DNA of 64,000 nt from DASVCS01 sp036381495 (GTDB lineage: Bacteria; Gemmatimonadota; Gemmatimonadetes; Longimicrobiales; RSA9): contig DASVCS010000025.1 in NCBI GenBank assembly GCA_036381495.1, positions 1 to 64,000 of the forward strand, written 5' to 3'. The notes beneath the pieces were generated by a model. The model worked only from the letters and a program-made list of their open reading frames with translations, did no database searches and had not been told where the DNA came from. Below, one piece after another: positions 18,148-25,679 of the stretch (positions are counted from its first letter, which is position 1; every line of letters starts with the position of its first letter). Position numbers and translations under genes: made by a program.

Positions 18148-18834
18148 ATGCCCACCTCCGCCGTGCAGGACTACCTCAAGGCGATCTACCATCTGAGCCG
18201 GAGCCGCGAGGCGGCCGCGACGTCGGCGATCGCGGAACGGCTGCGGGTCTCGGCCGGGTCGGTGAGCGGGATGTTGCGCCGGCTCGCGGACCGGGGGCTG
18301 GTGGAGCACATACCGTATTACGGTGCGCGGTTGACGGAGGGCGGAGAGCGGGAGGCGGTGCGGATGATCCGGCGGCACCGTGTGCTGGAGCTGTTCCTGG
18401 TCGAGGTGCTGGGATACACGTGGGACCGGGTGCACGAGGAGGCGGATTGCCTGGAGCACGCGGCGTCGGACGAGCTGGTGGACCGGATGGCGGCGGTTCT
18501 TGGGGAGCCGGATGTGGATCCGCACGGTGCGCCGATACCGGCTGCGGCGGGGGCGTTCGAGGAGGAGCGGTATCCATCGTTGTCGGAGCTTGCGGCCGGG
18601 TGTCCGGCGGTGTTGCGGCGGGTGAGTGACGAGGATCCCGCGGCGCTGCGGTATCTGGCCGGGCTGAATCTGCTGCCGGGGGCGCAGCTCGAGGTCTTGG
18701 AGCATGCGCCGTTCAATGGTCCGCTGCGGGTGCGGATCGGCGGGACCGAGCAGGTGATCGGGCGCGAGATCTCGCGCTCGATCATGGTCGAGCCGCTGGA
18801 GGCGCCCGCCGCGGCGGGAGGGTCGGATGCCTGA
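18148..18834 (+). CDS. DtxR/MntR-like metal-dependent repressor
   Basis: A 228-residue regulator. Residues 1-65 are the iron-dependent-repressor winged helix (AVQDYLKAIYHLSR, then RLRVSAGSVSGMLRRLADRGLVEH), residues 66-140 the dimerisation and metal domain (HRVLELFLVEVLGYTWDRVHEEADCLEHAASDELVDRM), and the C-terminal 75 residues an FeoA/SH3-like domain (LRYLAGLNLLPGAQLEVLEHAPFNGPLRVRIGGTEQVIG). Metal ligands expected in this family (E/C/H around VHEEADCLEHAAS) are present; the Cys at CLEH resembles the Fe-type DtxR rather than the Mn-type. It is the first gene of an operon; its stop overlaps the oxidase start by 8 bases, so it probably controls the whole unit. Confidence 0.9.
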   Translation: MPTSAVQDYLKAIYHLSRSREAAATSAIAERLRVSAGSVSGMLRRLADRGLVEHIPYYGARLTEGGEREAVRMIRRHRVLELFLVEVLGYTWDRVHEEADCLEHAASDELVDRMAAVLGEPDVDPHGAPIPAAAGAFEEERYPSLSELAAGCPAVLRRVSDEDPAALRYLAGLNLLPGAQLEVLEHAPFNGPLRVRIGGTEQVIGREISRSIMVEPLEAPAAAGGSDA

Positions 18835-19936
18835 ACGCGATGAGGCCCGGGGTGTTCCTCGGGGTCTGGAGCCGCTGGGTCCGTCGGCGGTCGAGCGGCA
18901 GGCGCGACTGACGCGCCGGGAGTTGTTGAAGGTCGGTGCGCTGGGGGCGGCGGGGCTTGCGGCGGCGGGCGGTGCGCTGACGTTGCGACCCGGGGGTGCG
19001 GTGGCGCGAGAGGCCGAGGGGGGCCGCGTGCAGGGCGGGGCCGCCTCGGCGCATGGATGGCACGGCGGGAACGGTGTGGTCGGCACGCTCGAGCCGGGCG
19101 GTTTCGACCCGACCGCGTATCTGACGCACTTCGAGACCGGCCGCGTGTCCCGTCTGGCGTCGGGCCAGGTGCTGCGCGAGTTCGATCTGGTCGCGGTGGA
19201 CCGCGAGATCGAGGTCGCGCCGGGCGTCTTCTTCCCGGCCTGGACGTACAACGGGCAGGTCCCTGGACCGACGCTGCGGTGCACCGAGGGGGATCGGGTG
19301 CGGGTCCACTTCGTGAACGCCGGCAGCCATCCGCACACCATCCACTTCCACGGGATCCACGCGGCCGCCATGGATGGCGTGTTCGAGCTCGTCGAGCCGG
19401 GGCAGAGCTATACCTACGAGTTCGATGCGGCGCCGTTCGGGCTCCAGCTCTACCACTGCCACGCGCTCCCGCTGAAGCGGCACATCCACAAGGGGCTGTA
19501 CGGCGTCTTCATCATCGACCCACGCGAGGGGCGGCCACCGGCCCGCGAGTTGGTCATGCTGATGAACGCCTTCGACACGAACTTCGACAACGAGAACGAG
19601 GTCTACGCGGTCAACACGGTCGCCTTCCACTATCAGCGCCACCCGATCCCGCTGACGGTCGGGGAGCCGGCGCGGATTTACCTGGTGAACATGACCGAGT
19701 TCGACCTGATCAACTCGTTCCACCTGCATGGGAACTTCTTCCGTCTGTACCGGACGGGGACGGACCTCGAGCGCTACGAGTGGACGGACACGGTGACGCT
19801 GTGTCAGGGCGAGCGAGCCGTCATCGAGTTCACCTACGAGCACGCCGGGCCGTTCATGTTCCACGCGCATCAGAGCGAGTTCGCGGAGCTGGGCTGGATG
19901 GGGATCTTCGATGTACGGGAGGCGCCGCGTGTCTGA
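18827..19936 (+). CDS. Two-domain multicopper oxidase, exported
   Basis: A 369-residue oxidase. RRELLKVGALGAAGLAAAGG at residues 30-49 is a Tat-type signal, so it is folded before export to the periplasm. Copper-site motifs are HPHTIHFHG (168-176), YHCH with H219 and H221 downstream (209-221), HLHG (299-302) and HAHQSEFAELGW (346-357). The type 1 cysteine C211 lies in domain 1, while the C-terminal motif has HAH instead of HCH; this suggests a two-domain enzyme with its mononuclear copper only in domain 1. The axial position is Leu (GLYG), often linked to a higher potential. Substrate is unknown; the operon partners suggest Fe(II) or Mn(II) oxidation. It overlaps both neighbours, so the three genes are tightly coupled. 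Confidence 0.88.
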   Translation: MPERDEARGVPRGLEPLGPSAVERQARLTRRELLKVGALGAAGLAAAGGALTLRPGGAVAREAEGGRVQGGAASAHGWHGGNGVVGTLEPGGFDPTAYLTHFETGRVSRLASGQVLREFDLVAVDREIEVAPGVFFPAWTYNGQVPGPTLRCTEGDRVRVHFVNAGSHPHTIHFHGIHAAAMDGVFELVEPGQSYTYEFDAAPFGLQLYHCHALPLKRHIHKGLYGVFIIDPREGRPPARELVMLMNAFDTNFDNENEVYAVNTVAFHYQRHPIPLTVGEPARIYLVNMTEFDLINSFHLHGNFFRLYRTGTDLERYEWTDTVTLCQGERAVIEFTYEHAGPFMFHAHQSEFAELGWMGIFDVREAPRV

Positions 19937-21218
19937 GGTCACGTCGGACTGGGCGTCGCGGCCCGGATCCGTCGAGGGCGAGGGACGGTACGAGGACGCG
20001 GCGTCCGTGGCGGATACTCCGGCCGGGTCCCCGGCGCGGGCACTGCGCGGCGTCACGGCGGCCAAGGGCCTCGCCCCGCTGGTCTTGCTCGCCGCCCTGG
20101 TCCTCCTGTTCTTCCGGTTCGGGCCGGCCGGCGTCTTCCAGCAGGCGTTCCCGCCCATCGAGGCGCTGACCATCGAGCGCGTGACGCTGCCTGCTCCCGG
20201 CGAGATGCGGGTCCGGGTCGTGAACGGCGGCCCCGAGCCGGTCACCATCGCGCAGGTGATGGTGGATGATGCGCTCTGGAGGCATTCCGTCGACGGCGGC
20301 CGGACGATCGGCCGACTCGAGCGCCGCACGATCCGGATCCCGTATCCGTGGGTGGAAGGCGAGCCGCATCGGATCGTGTTGGTGACGAGCACGGGGCTCA
20401 CCTTCGCGACGCAGGTCGATGTCGCCACGCGCACGCCGCAGCCGGATGGGCGCACGCTCTCCAGCTTCGCGCTCCTCGGCATCTACGCGGGCGTGGTCCC
20501 GGTCTTCCTCGGGCTCCTCTGGCTGCCGTTCCTTCGTGATGTGCACCGGCGCTGGCTGGACTTCTTCCTCTGTCTGACGATGGGGCTGCTGGTCTTCCTC
20601 GGCGTCGAGGCGTTCGATGAGGCGCTGGGGACGTCGGCGCTGGTCGCCGGCGCGTTCCAGGGGACGGCGCTGGTGCTGATCGGCGTGGTCGGCACGCCGC
20701 TCGCGCTGGCAGCGGTCAGCCGGCGCTGGAGCCGCCGCGGCGGGTCATCGCCGCTCTATCTGGCCGGCGCGATCGCGCTCGGCATCGGGCTGCACAACCT
20801 GGGCGAGGGACTCGTCATCGGGAGCGCGTACGCCAGCGGCGAGATCGCACTGGGCACGTTCCTCGTCATCGGGTTCCTGTTGCACAACACGACGGAGGGC
20901 CTCGGGATCGTCGCGCCGGTCGTAGCCGCGGCCGGGGCGCAACGGGTCACGCCGGGGTTCCGGCGGCTCGTGGGCCTCGGCGCGCTCGCGGGCGCACCCA
21001 CGATCCTGGGGGCGTGGATCGGCGGATTCAGCTACTCGCCGCTCTGGACGACGCTCTTCTTCGCGGTCGGCGCCGGCGCGATCCTCCAGGTGGTCTACGA
21101 GATCTGGCAGTTCTTCGCCCGCCGCGGCAACGTGAGCCTGGCGGACCCGCTGAACGCGGCCGGCCTCCTCATGGGGCTCGCGCTCATGTACACGACGGGG
21201 CTCTTCGTGGCCGCCTGA
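19929..21218 (+). CDS. ZIP-family metal transporter with extra N-terminal periplasmic domain
   Basis: About 429 residues from the GTG at 19929, chosen because GGGAGG lies 6 bases upstream; the ATG at 19911 is possible. After a first membrane helix (GLAPLVLLAALVLLFF) comes a beta-rich domain of about 95 residues (ALTIERVTLPAPGEMRVRVV to ATQVDVAT) not found in ordinary ZIP proteins. The C-terminal 270 residues are a ZIP core of about eight helices with the two metal-site motifs GLHNLGEGLVIG and LLHNTTEGLGI. ZIP proteins move Zn, Fe or Mn into the cytosol. Fusion of a periplasmic domain and overlap with the oxidase gene suggest that oxidase and permease meet in the periplasm. Confidence 0.88.
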   Translation: MSEVTSDWASRPGSVEGEGRYEDAASVADTPAGSPARALRGVTAAKGLAPLVLLAALVLLFFRFGPAGVFQQAFPPIEALTIERVTLPAPGEMRVRVVNGGPEPVTIAQVMVDDALWRHSVDGGRTIGRLERRTIRIPYPWVEGEPHRIVLVTSTGLTFATQVDVATRTPQPDGRTLSSFALLGIYAGVVPVFLGLLWLPFLRDVHRRWLDFFLCLTMGLLVFLGVEAFDEALGTSALVAGAFQGTALVLIGVVGTPLALAAVSRRWSRRGGSSPLYLAGAIALGIGLHNLGEGLVIGSAYASGEIALGTFLVIGFLLHNTTEGLGIVAPVVAAAGAQRVTPGFRRLVGLGALAGAPTILGAWIGGFSYSPLWTTLFFAVGAGAILQVVYEIWQFFARRGNVSLADPLNAAGLLMGLALMYTTGLFVAA

Positions 21219-21233
21219 AGCACGCCGCTTCAG

Positions 21234-21253
21234 TCGGCCGGCCATCCGGCCGA
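21234..21253 (+). terminator. Hairpin after the metal operon
   Basis: TCGGCCGG (21234-21241) and CCGGCCGA (21246-21253) pair perfectly round a CCAT loop, 16 bases after the ZIP stop. There is no T-tract. Confidence 0.6.
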
Positions 21254-21369
21254 AGCTCTGAGCCGGGTGCCGTTCGCCGCGACGACGGAACCGCGCCGCG
21301 GCGGCTCTCGGCACCCGAGCGCGTCGCGACGCCAAGCGCCACGCAAGCCGACGATGCACCCCGCACGGC

Positions 21370-21398
21370 TTGTTTCCATCCGCGTACTCCGCTAGATT
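21370..21398 (+). promoter_or_regulatory. Promoter of the DksA/TraR-like gene
   Basis: TTGTTT at 21370-21375, 17-base spacer and TAGATT at 21393-21398, about 98 bases before the start codon. It is one of the clearest sigma-70-like pairs in the window. Confidence 0.6.
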
Positions 21399-21495
21399 TT
21401 CGCGCGTGCTGCCCAGCTTTTCGGCGCACAGTCGCCTCGGGTGCCGCAGTGGCCGGCAGGTACGGTCTGCCGGGATATTCCTGTTGAAGAAGGTG

Positions 21496-21897
21496 ATGGA
21501 GCCGATGGCGAAAAAATTGACCAAACAGCAGATCGAGCACCTTCAGAAGCGATTGCTCCGCGAGCGCGAGCGCGCGTTGCGGTCGCTCGGACAGTTCGAT
21601 GAGTTGGCCAAGCAGTCGGCCGAACAGGCGGACTCGGACCTCTATTCGTACTCGGATCACATCGCCGATCTCGGCACCGATGCGATGGAGCGCGAGAAGA
21701 TGCTGCTCTTCGCCAGCAAGGAAGGACGCTACCTCTATCGCATCGAGGAAGCGCTCCGTCGCCTGTACAAGGAGCCCGAGACCTTCGGCCGCTGTCACAG
21801 TTGCGGCGAGCTGATCCATTTCGATCGGCTCGATGCCTTGCCGCACGCCCGGTACTGCATCGACTGCAAGCGCAAGGAAGAAGCGGACGCCGCCTGA
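21496..21897 (+). CDS. DksA/TraR-type zinc-finger RNA polymerase-binding protein
   Basis: A 133-residue protein. The N-terminal two-thirds are a charged coiled coil (KLTKQQIEHLQKRLLRERERALRSL), the middle has DLYSYSDHIADLGTDAMEREK, close to the conserved DNHPAD-GTE-EREKD block of YteA/TraR-type members, and the C-terminus holds the C4 zinc finger CHSCGEL..YCIDCKRK. DksA-like proteins enter the secondary channel of RNA polymerase. The acidic tip of classical DksA (DxxDxA) is not clear, so it may be a TraR/YteA type with another effect. ATGs at 21496 and 21505 are both possible. It is transcribed alone from the promoter at 21370. Confidence 0.88.
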   Translation: MEPMAKKLTKQQIEHLQKRLLRERERALRSLGQFDELAKQSAEQADSDLYSYSDHIADLGTDAMEREKMLLFASKEGRYLYRIEEALRRLYKEPETFGRCHSCGELIHFDRLDALPHARYCIDCKRKEEADAA

Positions 21898-21930
21898 CGA
21901 CCCGACGCCGGGTCGCATGCGCCCGGCGCT

Positions 21931-21973
21931 ACCGCCCGCCCCGGTCCGCGCCAGCGCCACCGGGGCGGGCGGT
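21931..21973. terminator. Strong hairpin between convergent genes
   Basis: Perfect 14-bp inverted repeat (21931-21944 with 21960-21973, arm ACCGCCCGCCCCGG) with a 15-base loop. A smaller hairpin (CGACCCG 21898-21904 with CGGGTCG 21909-21915) starts right at the dksA-like stop. Together they separate that gene from the receiver gene on the opposite strand. Confidence 0.75.
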
Positions 21974-22034
21974 GCATCGTCTGTGCCGGCGCCGATGACC
22001 GTCACCCGCGCCGCAGGACTCCCCCTCCCCCGCC

Positions 22035-22442
22035 TCAGCCGTCCTCGCCCGCACCCGCACCCGCAAGGATCGTCGGCAACGCCCGGACGAACGCGGAGCG
22101 CGCGAGCACCCGGTCCGCTCCGGCCGCCTGCGCGGCCCGGAGCGCCTCGCCCCGAACGTGCGCGCCGAACGCGATGAGCGGCGTCTCCGCCAGCTCCGGG
22201 TCCGCCTTCAGCTCCGCAATCAATCGCGGCGCATCCACGCCGCGCGCTTCCAGGTCGATCAGGATCACGCCGGCCTTCCCGGACCGCGCTTCGCGCAGCA
22301 GTGCCGCCGCACTGCTCACCGTGCGGACGGGCACGCCGACGGCCGCCGCGGCGGCACGCACGCGCGATGCGAAGATCAGGTCCGCGACGAGCGCCAACGC
22401 GCCGGCGCGCGGCGCGCCGGACTCGGAGGACGACACGGCCAT
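22035..22442 (-). CDS. Stand-alone degenerate receiver-domain protein
   Basis: A 135-residue protein with a CheY-like alternating fold: ALALVADLIFASRVRAAAAAVG (beta1-alpha1), GVILIDLEARGVDAPRLIAEL (beta3 with a possible phospho-acceptor Asp), TPLIAFGAHV (beta4) and AGADRVLARSAF (beta5). Two conserved features are changed: the acidic pair after beta1 is reduced to one Asp, and the beta5 lysine is Arg. It may therefore be phosphorylated poorly or act as a pseudo-receiver. I took the ATG at 22442, with GAGGTG upstream; the frame could extend to 22508. It is divergent from the Fur gene. No output domain is present, so its partner is unknown. Confidence 0.6.
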   Translation of the reverse strand: MAVSSSESGAPRAGALALVADLIFASRVRAAAAAVGVPVRTVSSAAALLREARSGKAGVILIDLEARGVDAPRLIAELKADPELAETPLIAFGAHVRGEALRAAQAAGADRVLARSAFVRALPTILAGAGAGEDG

Positions 22443-22507
22443 GGTCACCTCGCGGGTGCGTCGGTCTCCGTGCCCCGGTCGCGGAGCGGCCGGGGCCCTA
22501 ACAAACA

Positions 22508-22549
22508 CTGAGAATTGCTATTGACAGCCATTCCGCACGCCGGTAATGT
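22508..22549 (+). promoter_or_regulatory. Promoter and imperfect palindrome upstream of the Fur-family gene
   Basis: TTGACA (22521-22526) and TAATGT (22544-22549) with a 17-base spacer form the promoter. A 20-base imperfect palindrome at 22508-22527, of the form CTGnnAATnGCnATTnnCAG, overlaps the -35 box. Fur-family repressors bind such dyads, so autoregulation is likely. Confidence 0.55.
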
Positions 22550-22598
22550 TAAGTTGCACGAGCATCGTATGCGAGCGGGTCTGGCCAGGAGAGAGAGA

Positions 22599-23060
22599 AT
22601 GCCCACGACAACGGCCACGCGGCAAGAGTCGATTGCGCCGCGCGATGCCGAGACCGTGCTGCGCCAGGCACTCGAAGCCAGCGGGCAGCGGTTCACGGAA
22701 CAACGGGCCGCGGTCTACCGCTGCCTTCGGTCGACGGACCAGCACCCGACGGCGGACGACGTCTTCACCACGGTACGCGCGGCGATCCCGGATATTTCGC
22801 TCGCGACCGTGTACAAGTCGCTCGAGACGCTGGTCGGCTGCGGCCTGGCGATGAAGCTCACCTACGGCGACGGCTCGGCGCGCTACGACGCCCGTACGGA
22901 TCCGCACCCCCACGCGCGGTGCGTGGTCTGCGGCGCCGTGATGGATGTGCCCGGCGCGCTCGACCCCGACGTCGTGCGTCGGCTGGGTCCGGTGAACGGC
23001 TTCGCGGTCGAGGGCTACCGTCTTGAGCTGCTCGGCCGGTGCGCCACCTGTCGGGCGTGA
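22599..23060 (+). CDS. Fur/PerR-family metal-dependent regulator
   Basis: A 153-residue protein. The DNA-binding half has QRFTEQRAAVYRCLRSTDQHPTADDVFTTVRAAIPDISLATVYKSLETL (residues about 30-80), diagnostic of the family. The metal half has YGDGSARYDARTDPHPHARCVVCGAVMDVPG and ends with RCATCRA, so both CxxC pairs of the structural zinc site are present, with H residues of the regulatory site. The short HPHARC block is closest to PerR-type peroxide sensors, but Fur or Zur cannot be excluded. Start chosen at 22599 because GGAG lies 7 bases upstream. Neither neighbour is an obvious target; the DtxR-type operon lies 1.4 kb upstream. Confidence 0.88.
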   Translation: MPTTTATRQESIAPRDAETVLRQALEASGQRFTEQRAAVYRCLRSTDQHPTADDVFTTVRAAIPDISLATVYKSLETLVGCGLAMKLTYGDGSARYDARTDPHPHARCVVCGAVMDVPGALDPDVVRRLGPVNGFAVEGYRLELLGRCATCRA

Positions 23061-23137
23061 CGGACCGCAGCCCGGCCACGCCCATCGCTGCGGCCGCTGC
23101 CGTCCACGCACCGGAGCGCGGCGGCTAGTCCGGCTTC

Positions 23138-23427
23138 CGTGCGCGAGCGCGTGCGCGAGCGCGTGCTTCCGCCGCCGCCGTCGTCCGTCCTGCCCCCCAT
23201 CCCCGCACGCGTTCCCGTTCCCGCTCCCGGCGGCACAGCCGACGCTTCCGGCCGCCCCGATCCCGTTCCCGTAAGCGCTCCCGCTCCCGTTCCCGGCCGG
23301 CCCCCGCTCCCGTAAACGTAAACGTTCCCGCTCCCGCTCCCGCTCCCGGCAGTTCCCATCCAGCTCCCGCCTCTCCCCGGGTCGTCCACCCCTCCACCGC
23401 ATCCCCTCCCAGGCAATCCCCAGCCCT
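23138..23427. repeat. Large G-rich hexamer repeat element (minus-strand G-rich)
   Basis: The 368-base gap between the fur-like gene and trkH holds no gene. Its plus strand is made of CCCGTT, CCCGCT and CCCGAT units, with CGTAAACGTAAACG at 23311-23324 and CGCGAGCGCGTG direct repeats at 23143-23164. Read on the minus strand, it aligns with the repeat at 56693-56831: both start with GAGAGGGCT, share GCGGTGGAGGGG, then runs of GGGAGC, then TTTACGTTTACGGGA, then CGCTCGCGCACGCGC. Open frames across it appear only because hexamers keep one frame. Confidence 0.8.
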
Positions 23428-23428
23428 C

Positions 23429-24841
23429 TCACCCGATAATCACATCCTCCGCAGCGTACCGGAAGCTCACGTGCGGCTTGCGTGCGGCGACGATCATGGA
23501 CGCGGCGAAGGTGAGCGGCCCGACGCGGCCGAGGAACATCAGGGCGGAGAGCACGAGCTTGCCGAAGGGGCTGAGGAGGGGTGTGATGCCGATCGAGAGG
23601 CCGACGGTGCCGAAGGCGCTGACGGCTTCGAAGGCGATTTTGAGGAAGCGTCCTTCGGCGAGCGGGAGCGGCACGCCGCCGAGTTCGGTCACCTGGAGAA
23701 GGAGCAGTGTGGCGCCGAGGAGTGCGACGACGACGACCACGAGGCCGATCGACCGCTGGATGGTCATCTCCGGGACGGTGCGCCGGAAGGCGCTGGTCAC
23801 GATACGGCCGCGGAAGCGTGCGACGGCGAGGGCGACGAGGACGGCGACCGTGGTGGTCTTCAGTCCGCCGGCGGTCGAGCCGGGCGAGCCGCCGATCAGC
23901 ATGAGGAGCATGGTGAGGAAGACCGATGCGCTGGTCAACTGCCCGTAGTCGACGGTGGCGTACCCCGCGGTCCGCGGCGTGATGCTCAGGAACAGCGCCT
24001 CGAACGGCCGAACGTACCAGGGGAACCGGGTCAGGGTGTTGGTCCATTCGAAGGCGGCGAAGAGGATGGCGCCGGCGACGATGAGCACGCCGGTGGCGAG
24101 GAGCACGAAACGGGTGTGCAGCGACAGCCGGCGGCGGCGGGGTACCCGGACCCATGACAGCAACTCGCTGAGCACGAGGAAGCCGATGCCGCCGAGGACG
24201 ACCAGGCTCATGATGACGGTGAGGGCGGCCGGCTGCGCCGCGAACCCCACGAGGTTGTCGCTGAAGGTCGAGAACCCGGCATTGCAGAACGCGCTGATGG
24301 CGTGGAACATCGCGGGCCAGAGCGCGCCGATGGGCCCGAGTTCCCGCATCCATACGAGCCACAGCCCGATGGCGCCGGCCGCCTCGATGATGAAGGTATA
24401 GCGCAGAATCGCGCGGACGAGGCGGGCGGGCTCGAGCTGCGGCCCCCGCTCCGCTCCGGCCAGGACCGCTTCACCGCGGAGCGTGAGCCGGCCGCCCAGC
24501 CACAGGATGATGACCGTGGTGAACGTCAGGATGCCCAGCCCGCCGAGCTGGATGAGCGCGAGGATCACGGCTTGGCCGAAGGGAGTGAAATAGGTCGCCG
24601 TATCCACGACGATCAGGCCGGTCACGCAGACGGCGCTGGTCGCCATGAAGAACGCGTCGATGAAAGAGAGCCGGGGCCCCGTGTAGATGCCCGGGAGCAG
24701 GAAGAGCGCGAGCGTGCCGAGCGCGATCAGACCGAGAAAGCTGCCGACGAAGAGTTGTGGCGCGGTGAGGCGGCGCCAGATCGAGAGCGAATACGACGCC
24801 TCCCGCTCGAGTGCTTCGAGTAGGTCACCCGGCGCGGGCAT
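23429..24841 (-). CDS. TrkH/KtrB-type potassium uptake channel
   Basis: A 470-residue inner-membrane protein with four M-P-M repeats. The four filter motifs are SAVCVTGLIVVD (about 68-79), SAFCNAGFST, ITPRTAGYATVD and SAFGTVGLSIGI, each with the conserved filter glycine. The gating-loop pattern LIGGSPGSTAGGLKTTT is present. This length is typical of KtrB/TrkH subunits that import K+ together with a cytosolic TrkA/KtrA RCK protein, but no RCK gene lies in the window. Its ATG is 16 bases inside the end of the upstream DUF116 gene, so the two are likely co-translated. The frame stops exactly beside the repeat element at 23427. Confidence 0.93.
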   Translation of the reverse strand: MPAPGDLLEALEREASYSLSIWRRLTAPQLFVGSFLGLIALGTLALFLLPGIYTGPRLSFIDAFFMATSAVCVTGLIVVDTATYFTPFGQAVILALIQLGGLGILTFTTVIILWLGGRLTLRGEAVLAGAERGPQLEPARLVRAILRYTFIIEAAGAIGLWLVWMRELGPIGALWPAMFHAISAFCNAGFSTFSDNLVGFAAQPAALTVIMSLVVLGGIGFLVLSELLSWVRVPRRRRLSLHTRFVLLATGVLIVAGAILFAAFEWTNTLTRFPWYVRPFEALFLSITPRTAGYATVDYGQLTSASVFLTMLLMLIGGSPGSTAGGLKTTTVAVLVALAVARFRGRIVTSAFRRTVPEMTIQRSIGLVVVVVALLGATLLLLQVTELGGVPLPLAEGRFLKIAFEAVSAFGTVGLSIGITPLLSPFGKLVLSALMFLGRVGPLTFAASMIVAARKPHVSFRYAAEDVIIG

Positions 24842-25679
24842 CGATGCCGAGGAACGCCCGGATCTGCCGTTCGAGGGAGACGAGGTCGGCGGAGGTGTTC
24901 TTGCACGGCCCCTCCGGCAGCCCGAGCGTCGTGCCGAGCACGGGCATCTTGCGCGCGACGTCGTGGATGCCGCTCACGAGGTCCCGCTCACACGCCACGG
25001 CCACCACTGCCTTCGGCCGGACCCGGCTGATCATCTCGCGTGCATAGCGACCGCGCGCCGCCACGAAGAGCGGCACGCCGTACCGCGCCGAAACGTCCAT
25101 TGCGCCCTGCATGCTCGCCTTGTCCAGGCAGCGCGGCAGCAGTACGAGCAGTTGATCCGGACGCACGCCGGGGCGCGCCCGCGCCGCGGAGAGCGCGTTG
25201 TAGACCCGAAGTGCCGCGTTCCCCGCGCGGTCGCGGGAGATCCCGAACCGGCGCCCGATCCGCTCGGTCATCGGCATGACGCGGGCGAGCAGCCCCCGTT
25301 CGGCCAGGCGCGGCGGCAGGAAGTTCCGGCCCGTTCGGAGCGCGAGCGCCAGTGCGGCGAGCCATCCCGCGACCGCCGAGACGCCGAGCCCGAATGCCGA
25401 CCAGATGAGCGTCGGGAGCGGCGGCCAGAGCGAACCGAGACGCGGCGCGACCAGCCAGATGACCGCGGCGCCCGCAAGTGCGGCGCCGCCCAACCCCGCC
25501 AAAACCAGGGCGAAGAACAGCCGGGACGACTCCCGATAGATGCCGTCGTGCGGCAACGGCTGCCCATCCCAATCGTCCCACTCGTGTCCCAGGCGGCGGT
25601 CCGGCCGCAACTGGAGGAGTCGGGGCGCCGCTGGCTCACAGCCGCCGTGGGCGTCGGTGTCGAATCGTTCCTGTGCCAT
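24825..25679 (-). CDS. DUF116 family membrane protein
   Basis: A 284-residue protein from the ATG at 25679. Two hydrophobic helices near residues 55-75 and 90-115 are followed by the DUF116 domain: LLPRCLDKASMQGAM, YGVPLFVAARGRYAREMISRVRPKAVVAVACERDLVSGI, and VLGTTLGLPEGPCKNTSADL. The family carries conserved cysteines (here in PRCL, VACERD and GPCKN) that may hold metal or do redox work; its function is not established. No strong Shine-Dalgarno sequence is seen. It overlaps the potassium channel gene by 17 bases, an unusual pairing that may point to a regulatory or accessory role. Confidence 0.8.
   Translation of the reverse strand: MAQERFDTDAHGGCEPAAPRLLQLRPDRRLGHEWDDWDGQPLPHDGIYRESSRLFFALVLAGLGGAALAGAAVIWLVAPRLGSLWPPLPTLIWSAFGLGVSAVAGWLAALALALRTGRNFLPPRLAERGLLARVMPMTERIGRRFGISRDRAGNAALRVYNALSAARARPGVRPDQLLVLLPRCLDKASMQGAMDVSARYGVPLFVAARGRYAREMISRVRPKAVVAVACERDLVSGIHDVARKMPVLGTTLGLPEGPCKNTSADLVSLERQIRAFLGIDARAG

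Noticed and set aside
23015..23416. Minus-strand frame across the 23 kb repeat, similar to one at 56.7 kb (VYVYG/IYVYG)
   Set aside because: Hexamer repeats keep frame by themselves; there is no ribosome binding site and the start codons differ (TTG against GTG). Kept as a repeat, though a coding test would settle it.
23138..23427. CRISPR array
   Set aside because: Units are hexamers with no unique spacers of regular length and no cas genes nearby.
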